Below, in pieces: positions 56,263 through 64,000 of a stretch of DNA of 64,000 nucleotides. A model generated the notes under the pieces. The model searched no databases, had not been told where the DNA came from, and saw nothing but the letters and a program-made list of their open reading frames with translations. The DNA comes from Bolinopsis microptera. Its lineage: Eukaryota; Ctenophora; Tentaculata; Lobata; Bolinopsidae. Every line of letters begins with the position of its first letter. Position 1 is the stretch's first letter. The position numbers and the translations under genes are program-made. Location of the stretch: positions 3,472,001-3,536,000 of the forward strand of contig NC_087074.1 of NCBI RefSeq assembly GCF_026151205.1. The letters run 5' to 3'.

Positions 56263-56517
56263 GTAGCAGGTTTTCAGCAAACGGAGGGACCCACATCCAG
56301 AAACACGCCATCTTGCCAGGCAGCATGGGAGGAAATTTTTTTTGGGAGGAAAAAACGGGAGGAAAAAGAGGAAATTTTTGAGAAGTTACTCCTAAATTTC
56401 GAAATATTTGTTTGGGATAAGAACAAATTAATTGAGGAAATTTTTGAAGAAAATGTTTCGATTGTATAAAAATCAAAGAGGAACATCCTGTCAGTTTTGG
56501 AACACAGTGAAATATTC

Positions 56518-56660
56518 TGATTGGAGAATGCAATTGCTGTTGCGAAGTTACCAAATTTACGTGAGTAGTACTTGATTCTGTTCAATCCCCGTTTATTGCC
56601 GTCCTACAAATTTCTTTAATGCCAAATGTTGTCTAAAACACCCTATTTCGTAAAAAATTT
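56518..56660. repeat. Right copy of the 150-bp repeat flanking the LINE region
   Basis: An inverted counterpart of 50643-50790. It is followed by a GC-rich block (56665-56760) with GGGGCTCCGCCCTGG-type words, found nowhere else in the window except in the related poly-G/C segment near 51017-51070. Confidence 0.75.
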
Positions 56661-56760
56661 CCAGGGGGGCTGTGCCCCCCCCTAGCCCCCGCCAAGGGGC
56701 TCCGCCCTGGACCCCGCCGCGCTGAGGGCTGTGCCCCCCAGCAGCCCCCCCAAAGAAGAA

Positions 56761-57995
56761 TCCTGGTTTTTTCGAGTGGTTGTTAGATGACCCTGGCTGT
56801 TCATGTAAGCATCATGGACGTAGCTTATGTGCTGCTTGGTACTGGAACTGGGGCTATGAACTCACAGATCATAGCCAACTCAACATAGCATTGATGGCTG
56901 ACTTTGGGGTACCTTTTATTGAGAGTCAGTTGAAATACTAACACCTGGGCCACCTGGTAACAGAAGTTCAAGATAAGATGATGAATTCCATATTTTATCA
57001 AAACTTTATAAGAAACCTTGATTTAGTAGAACCAAAGCAGTATTTATTTACTGTGGTTATTTATTTACTTGCAATTATTACAAAAATTGGTTAGGGTCCA
57101 AATTTAAGGATCCTAAAGTTCTTATTCCTTAGCCATTTTTTTCTGTTCACCATTTTTTGTAGCAAAAATGTCAAGTGAAAGGTTACAAATGTAGAATTTG
57201 CAGAAAAAGAGGTATTTTGGAGATAAGGGTGGGTTTAGATTTGGTTTCCGTTTGTCACACTTTGCCATGACAACAAGAAAGTCACGGGAGAAAGTATAGT
57301 CTGTAGTCAGTGCAAGCTTATGTTTATTCTGACATTCCCTGTCTTATAATAACTCTTGAAGTTTTACCATTTTTAATGTGGTTTAATTGCGATTACAATT
57401 GGCATCACCTAGTTTTAACCACAGATTGGTAATAAAAGTATTAACCTGAAACACTGAACAATCAAAATATTTGACGTTTGTGGCATTACTATTATATTAG
57501 TCATAAGTACAACTCGTACTATGAGTATAGTTCACTTTTTGCTTCCAATGTCTTAAAATACAGATAAAAGTTAAGTTTTATTGCAATTGAATTGAATAAC
57601 AAGTGTTTCCTGTAGCCAAAGGTGCAAAATTCGCGGTGTGCACCTTTAAGCATAACATTATGAATTAAACTGATCAGCTGGGGAAAGGGAAAAGCTGTCG
57701 TAAATTTGGGTTGGCTGTGAATTGTGGTTTAATCTTTGAATTTCAAGCATTGTAACAGCATTTAGGCTATATAGAAGAACATCTTACTATCAATATTTAT
57801 CAAGACAAAACCTAACAGGCTCTACATAGCAAGTGTGATTTGCAGTATACAATAAATAGCCACTGCTAGGTACCATTCACTAAGTTGAAAATTTGAGTGT
57901 CTTCTGGAGTCTGTCAATTGTGTTGTTTGGCACTCTTGTAGGTTGAATGTTTATACATTGGTCCAATTAATTAAAACACTGCCTAGGTCTCTAGA
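56761..57995. other. Stretch upstream of the PAQR gene
   Basis: No gene recognised. It should contain the 5' region of the PAQR/MMD-like gene. The part at 56770-56990 may still belong to the repeat complex around the LINE. Confidence 0.4.
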
Positions 57996-59567
57996 ATGTG
58001 TCAGGTAAAGGAATCACATCCATCTACTACCAATTCAAAAGGTGTATTTGTGCTAGAGCAGACTGCCAATAGCATCACTCATGGGGTAGGTACAATAATA
58101 TGTATTGAAATTAAAACCTCAATCACATATCATTAATGTGAACTAATAATTTTTGTTCTTCAGTACTTCCTAAAAAGTTCAATATATCATGTTCTGGAAT
58201 TAGTTCCAATCTGTTAGTACGATTAATTTCAACTTTAACTGAGTACTTCCTTTTTCAGATGTTTATACCCACATCGATATATCTGCTGTATAAATTCTGT
58301 TCCCTGTCTAAGGTAAGTTTAGATTATTTTACAAAATGATATTTCATTTAAATTTGGATTAAGTATTTTCGAATACTTCATCGTACAGATTAATGTGACA
58401 TGAAGCATTAAAATCCGGCTACAGTATAGAGTAGATCACGTGATCAAATTATTGACATTTCAATAGAAATCTACATGATCCCATGCCTAATTTGTCTTTC
58501 CTTGCTCCAACCAGACCCTAAGAGGGGCAACATTTAAGCGGGTTTGCAGGGTGTTTATTACGCTGTTGACTGTGTAGTGTGCATCAATACTGAACTAATT
58601 TCAGAGTGATGCAGATCTTTTCAATGCCTGGGTATACGGGATCGCACTAATTGTACTGTTTGGTGTGTCTACTTTATACCACTGTTCCTGCTTAACACAA
58701 AAAACGTAAGTTTCGTTTCCCTCGTGGTATCTTTTGGTCTGGCGTATATTTTCATTTCATTTCAATTCATTTTTCATGTTAGTGAATTTAAAATTTGAAA
58801 TGTATATAAATTACCAATTTCTCTTCAGGAATTTGATAGAGTTTTTACGAATCAGCGATCATGCTACCATATTTCTCTTTATTGCTGGTAAGCAAGTTTA
58901 TTTATTGATTTTGTGACTTCACTAAAGCAGCTTGTTTTCTATTAGTTGTAACATTGTTATATAATAGTATTATAATATAACTTACTATATAATACAAATG
59001 TGACTAACAAATGTTACGTAAGTGCTCACCAGTCACCACTGCCAAGTAGAGTGTCTATTTTAACACTACTACTGCGCTAGAGTACCTAATACATGTAGAC
59101 TGTAGAGTGTAGACAATAGAGTGTCTACTAAATGTAGAATACTAATTATTACCTACTAAATACTGATATTTGTTAATTTCAGCGTCCTACACCCCCTGGG
59201 TTACAATAGCCGGATATGACATAGACGCCACACACTACGTCATACCCCTCTGGAGTCTCGCTGCGTTCGGAATTTTCTTCAGCTTCTACACAAGAGCTTT
59301 AACGTGAGTTCAAATCCAGAACTAAGAACTACCAGTTTCAGGACCAATTTTATCATCAGAAAGTTCAAAGTTGTAACGATTCAGGGCTACTCCACGTCGT
59401 GTAGGCATTTAATTGATTCACCATGATGTACCAGTGATACGGTAACAACTAATACGATACTATTGACCAATACTATAGACTATGATCCGGCCCACATATT
59501 TGTGCTGTTGTGTGTAATGATCTGTATAATAAGCTAATACAATACAGTAACACATTAAATTGTGTGT

Positions 59568-59618
<51 letters not shown>

Positions 59619-61509
59619 CGTTTTTGTTTTACATTCCCACACATTGTTAAGTATAAACGCTTTAATCCATGTTGTTACAGTGTAATTCTAAATTGAGCTA
59701 CAGCTATTTTAGTTCAAGATATATACACAGGTCACAGCGTTCATTGCAACCCGTATAATACAGTGAACAACACATAATATTACGTGTTGTGTTTATGAAT
59801 GTCTTGCATAATTGGATCATACATCCTGTTTGACTGCCATGCTTACAGATTATAATTATCAACAGTTTAATAGTTCTGTGTTTTCACACGTAATTATCAC
59901 TACACACATTATTAGATCAAGTCTGATAAAATGAAAAACTAACTAAAATGTGACACTAGTTTACAAGAAAAAGTATTTGAGAATCCCCTGTGGAATTTAA
60001 ACAAATTCCACAATAAAAATTGAATAATATATAAAGTTTCAACTTGATCGAGAAAAATGTGTTTCCGGAAATGTTCATAATAAACATGATATGAGGTGAT
60101 ATGTAGTGCAGCCCCCCGGCCCCCCTAGGTGATATTATGTAGTGCAGCCCCCCGCCCCCCCCTCCTAGGTGATATGTAGTGCAGCCCCCCGGCCCCCCCT
60201 AGGTGATATGTAGTGCAGCCCCCCCGGCCCCCCCAGGTGATATGTAGTGCAGCCCCCCGGCCCCCCGCCCCCCCCCCCCCAGGTGATATGTATTGCAGCC
60301 CCCCCCGGCCCCCCGCCCCCCCCCCAGGTTATATGTAGTGCAGCCCCCCCCCCGGCCCCCCGCCCCCCCCCCCCTATGTGATATATCACCTCATATTTTA
60401 TTACCGTGTGAGGTGACCTACACTTTCAACAACCAAAACTTCCACTCGACTCCTCGTGCTCCATTTTTACATATTTTTGATGAGATTAAGGAAAGTGTAA
60501 GGTTACATCTGGCCAATCCGCACAAAATTATTGAATTAAGTCATTTGTCACGTCTTGTCAGCACTCGGCAGGTTAAATAAGTATAAATACAACAATACAT
60601 AACATGTTATTCAGTGCGGTATTGTACTCAATGTGCGAGTTTGCTGTGCATTTGTAAACAATAGCCGAATACTAATACGTAGATAATAGACGTATTAAAT
60701 ATAAGCAAGGAGTGGTTAAAGACACCCCATTTATTTGTAGTAAAATTAATTGAAAATTGAATATTATGATTATTTTAATCGATGACCGATTTAATGTGGC
60801 TTCAAACAGAGATCATATCACGTCACCCAATCGAGCAATCGGCCAATCAGTGACGATTATTTGTGATCCTTGGATTTCAGTAGATTAACTTTAAAATTAT
60901 GTTCAGCAGAACCTTATCACAGAACTTGCTTGCAAAGCTTCTAAATTTAAAAGCTTTGTTGCCACACCCCAGCCCCACCCCAGCCCCTTTGTTTCAGAAG
61001 CTCAATCAATACCTATGTGAACCATGAATGAACATAAACAAACTGCACTGTAGATGTATTGTTTGTACTTACCCTAGTTAAAGATCAGAGGATACTCGAG
61101 GAATTAAGGGACAGCACTGCAGCAGTGTTACACAAATATGCGTTAGATAATAGAACAATGATATGGAAAATTTGAAATTCCTAAGATGCCAACTCACCAA
61201 CTGTTGCAAAATTGAACACTAATACTTTAGGTTCTTAACCCTTAAACAGCGAAGAGCACTCCATGTGGATTGTGGAGTGCCCCTCCAATTTTTTGCCAAT
61301 TATTTTGGTCTGCAGCCATTTCAAAGCCTAATATAGTTATGAAAAATATACATACAACCTCAGTAATCCTTCTTGTCACTAAAATTACCTATTTTTGTAT
61401 TGTAAACTTTAAATACTATTAAAATCCGTATATTTTCAGGCACCACGGTTTTGAGTTATGCATGTATATTGCAGAGGGACTGTTGCCAGCGCTGTTTCTT
61501 ATCTGGCAG
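57996..61509 (+). CDS. PAQR-family receptor, MMD-like, first six coding exons (3' part not found)
   Basis: PAQR proteins are seven-helix membrane proteins (adiponectin/progestin receptor and hemolysin III superfamily); MMD-type members sit in the Golgi or lysosome. Exons are 57996-58085, 58259-58312, 58605-58705, 58829-58887, 59183-59303 and 61440-61509, all in phase. The translation shows the juxtamembrane motif (EQTANSITHG), the first helix FIPTSIYLLYKF and the second, with FGVSTLYHCS. The latter holds the Ser and His of the conserved metal/ceramidase-like site. RISDHATIFLFIAASYTPW follows with the Asp/His pair, then LPALFLIWQ. About 165 residues are covered, and the C-terminal helices with the HxxxH motif are missing. 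They must lie beyond 64000 or in sequence I could not read. ATG follows TCTCTAG-A. Confidence 0.87.
59561..59620. repeat. (TG)n microsatellite in the PAQR intron
   Basis: About 55-60 bp of TG repeats with one GGG interruption, ending in TGCGTGCG. Confidence 0.9.
60089..60396. repeat. C-rich minisatellite bracketed by a perfect 14-bp inverted repeat
   Basis: About seven copies of GGTGATATGTAGTGCAG, each followed by a run of CCCC and GGCCCC of variable length (unit about 33-50 bp). The array lies between ATATGAGGTGATAT (60089-60102) and its exact inverse (60383-60396). The minus strand carries many G runs able to form G-quadruplexes. It lies in the large PAQR intron. Confidence 0.85.
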
Positions 61510-62584
61510 GTTAGATCTCTTATCTCGCTTACATGCTTATTAAGTGCTTTCTTCAGAATACTGCAATTTACCTGTATGTGGTATTTGGGAAACAGTAGTA
61601 GTTTCTACCATAGCAATATTTCTAGAGCAGACATAACTGTCTCGCGTACTTTGGCCCAATCTCATCCAATTAGCAACTAAGCAATGAGTTGGGTGTCTCT
61701 ATTGGACACTCAACACGGTAGTTACACTATATAATTTAAACTGTTCGTGCTTTCTAAGTCTCAGCTTCTATCCTAGTCGAGCTGTCAGCTAGTTGGTTGA
61801 CAGAAATATCTTTGGTCATTCGTAGGAGCGTACGTCAGTGTCATCTTACAAACTAATCTAAAGTGATTACCCTCGAAATTAAAAATATCATCCTTAACTT
61901 GGCCAATCCTGAGCTGCTATATTTAACTCCAAATTTAAGTAGGGAAGTAATGAAGGGTATTTTCCTATCACCAACCCTATCCTAGGCCTAGACTACTGAT
62001 CTAGTAAGTTAGGAACCCTATTTATAGATTATAGTACGTCAATGAGTTACCAAGGTAGTGACTGATAGTTAACGACTTAGCATTCGCCTATAATATCAGC
62101 TGATGTAACCTAAACAGGTACGCTGTCATCTGACTTCTGAGAGAATTTCGTGTTTTCAGTTATTAAAGTCAGCTGATATGCGGTAGTTAATATACTATGT
62201 TATCATTCAGTGACCTTGTTATAACAGCTACCACGAGAATGGTTACGCCACCATTAATTAGAAAAATTCAATTAGATGATGAAGCGGAGACATAAAAGTT
62301 GAGCATTTGCCAGAATTCGGATGGTTATCGAGTCATAATCGAGGAACAATTCAAAACTGCACGACTTGCAGCAGTGCCAATTCTAATCACATTCCTTTTT
62401 TTTATTAGATTCGGTAATCTTATTTCTACCTCATACACAGATTATTATAACGAAATGTGAGTTAAATGAACCGAGGGCCGTTGTCGTGCCATGTGGTAAA
62501 CGGAATGCGCTAAATAATTTTTTGAAATTTCAGCATTTCAGCGCGCGCGTTCTCACCTAGCGACCCACGGCTGTTCAGAACGTC

Positions 62585-62930
62585 GATTTCTGCGATTCTA
62601 ATTAGACAGGATTACCCTAGGATTTATCCTAGCGCGTCCGAGATCTCTCGGATTTTATCAATCCTAACGCCGATCCAGTCCCCCCAGGATACCTCCGATG
62701 AATTCCTATCGCCGAGCGGCGATAGGATGTGTAAGTTCCGAGAGGCGATAGGATTTGCTCTCGGACCCGATAGGAAATTAAAAACCTATCGGATCCGAGC
62801 GCTAATCCTAGCGGAGATAGGATTTAACAATTCCGAGTGCCGATAGGATTTGCTCTCGGACCCGATAGGATACTCAAATCCTATAGGATCCGAGAGCAAA
62901 TCCGAGAGGCGATCAAATTTCAAATATCAG
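62585..62930. repeat. Cluster of short direct and inverted GATAGGAT repeats
   Basis: CCTATCGCC/GGCGATAGG words recur many times in both directions, including a perfect 10-bp stem at about 62705-62726. GGATTTGCTCTCGGACCCGA occurs twice (about 62748 and 62837), and a related inverted copy lies near 62883-62902. The block is GC-richer than its flanks. This may be a decayed, palindrome-rich mobile element. Confidence 0.65.
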
Positions 62931-63111
62931 GACCGATATAATTGGAAGACGACGCATATCTAACTGTAGGTTGAAACTTCATGCTTTCTGTCAGTTAACT
63001 TCAGGATCATATCATCGCTTTATCTTAAGTTGATCCACGGTTGCCTGCAGGTTACAACAACATGGAGGTTGTTTAGTTTAAATTAAGTAGATAAATGATA
63101 ACTTGAAGCTA

Positions 63112-64000
63112 ACTTGTAGTTCTCTATAAGAGTTAACTCTAGGATACCTTGTAGTACTCTTCAAGTTAACTTCAGGATACCTTGTAGTACTCTTCAAGTT
63201 AACTACAGGATACCTTGTAGTACTCTTCAAGTTAACTTCAGGATACCTTATAGTACCCTTCAAGTTAACTTCAGAATACCTTGTAGTACTCTTCAAGTTA
63301 ACTTCAGGTTACCTTGTAGTACTTTTTGAGTTAACTCCAGGATACCTTGTAGTACTCTTCAAGTCAACTTCAGGATAACTTGTAGTACTCTTCAAGTTAA
63401 CTTCAGGATACCTTGTAGTACTCTTCAAGTTAAGTTCAGGATACCTTGTAGTACTCTTCAAGTTAACTTCAGGATATAACCTTGTAGTACTTTTTGAGTT
63501 AACTCCAGGATACTTTGTAGTACTCTTCAAGTTAACTTCAGGTTACCTTGTAGTACTCTTCAAGTTAACTCTAGGATACCTTGTAGTACTCTTCAAGTTA
63601 ACTTCAGGTTAACTTGTAGTACTCTTCAAGTTAAGTTCAGGATACCTTGTAGTACTCTTCAAGTCACCTTCAGGATAACTTAAGTAGTACTCTTCAAGTT
63701 AAATCCAGGATATAACCTTGTACTTTTTGAGTTAAATCCAGGATACTTTGTAGTACTCTTCAAGTTAACTTCAGGTTACCTTGTAGTACTCTTCAAGTTA
63801 ACTTCAGGATATAACCTTGTAGTACTTTTTGAGTTAAATCCAGGATACTTTGTAGTACTCTTCAAGTTAACTTCAGGATACCTTGTAGTACTCTTCAAGT
63901 TAAGTTCAGGATACCTAGTAGTACTCTTCAAGTTAACTTCAGGATATAACCTTGTAGTACTTTTTGAGTTAACTCTAGGATACCTTGTAGTACTCTTCAA
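63112..64000. repeat. 33-bp minisatellite, continuing past the window end
   Basis: The unit, about 26 copies of CTTGTAGTACTCTTCAAG plus TTAACTTCAGGATAC, is 33 bp long. Some units carry a 3-bp insertion (ATATAACC for ATACC). Each unit contains the palindromes GTAC and AAGTTAACTT. Because 33 is a multiple of three, the minus strand reads as an 11-residue peptide repeat (KSTTRYPEVNL) over 70-plus codons at a time. No start context, splice site or neighbouring exon supports a gene. Confidence 0.92.

Noticed and set aside
59460..59642. His/Thr repeat peptide
   Set aside because: Translation of the (TG)n microsatellite.
60165..60389. Gly-rich open frame on the minus strand
   Set aside because: Produced by the C-rich minisatellite; no start context or neighbours.
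63112..64000. Regular repeats that might suggest a CRISPR array
   Set aside because: The units are contiguous with no unique spacers, in an animal genome; this is a minisatellite.

Overview
This is a eukaryotic (animal) genomic window: AT-rich, with multi-exon genes joined by canonical GT-AG introns and many transposon-derived repeats. The gene set is purely metazoan: NOTUM, FAM8A1, SLC36, AP-3 beta, TMEM229, DHRS1, PM20D1 and a PAQR/MMD-type receptor. The short introns, the CR1-type LINE with a PHD-bearing ORF1, and possible spliced-leader-like acceptors next to start codons fit an early-branching invertebrate such as a cnidarian. That placement is an inference; no marker in the window fixes the species.

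Layout. Positions 1-4.4 kb are repeats, including a foldback element nested between outer inverted repeats. Then eight host loci run consecutively on the minus strand. These are a complete 11-exon NOTUM (11.05-4.49 kb), a 5-exon FAM8A1/RDD gene (23.08-14.95 kb), an 8-exon SLC36 amino-acid transporter (27.96-24.56 kb) and an AP-3 beta gene whose body is one uninterrupted exon (31.96-28.84 kb). They are followed by a single-exon TMEM229-like gene (35.10-34.63 kb), three tandem DHRS1-type dehydrogenases (38.67-35.54, 42.73-40.04 and 45.46-43.60 kb) and a PM20D1-type M20 peptidase (47.68-46.18 kb). From 47.8 to 57 kb the DNA is mostly mobile: foldback MITEs, a tRNA-derived SINE-like piece, a nearly intact two-ORF CR1-like LINE (51.4-55.7 kb) and RT fragments, with the LINE region bracketed by about 150-bp inverted repeats. 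The only plus-strand host gene is a PAQR/MMD-like receptor (57.996-61.51 kb) that runs past the last exon visible here. The right end holds a C-rich minisatellite, a palindrome cluster and a 33-bp minisatellite that continues off the window.

The genes do not form a pathway. NOTUM removes the Wnt lipid outside the cell. AP-3 beta and SLC36 act in endosome/lysosome biology, FAM8A1 in ER-associated degradation, and DHRS1 and PM20D1 in lipid or small-molecule metabolism. The tandem DHRS1 array is the most informative part. Its copies act as empty-site controls for four insertions, and they show patchwork similarity that suggests gene conversion. One-base frameshifts interrupt AP-3 beta, PM20D1 and DHRS1 copy B, so assembly indels should be considered before calling any of them dead.

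All exon boundaries were derived by hand from reading frame, splice sites and remembered family sequence. No alignment program was run.
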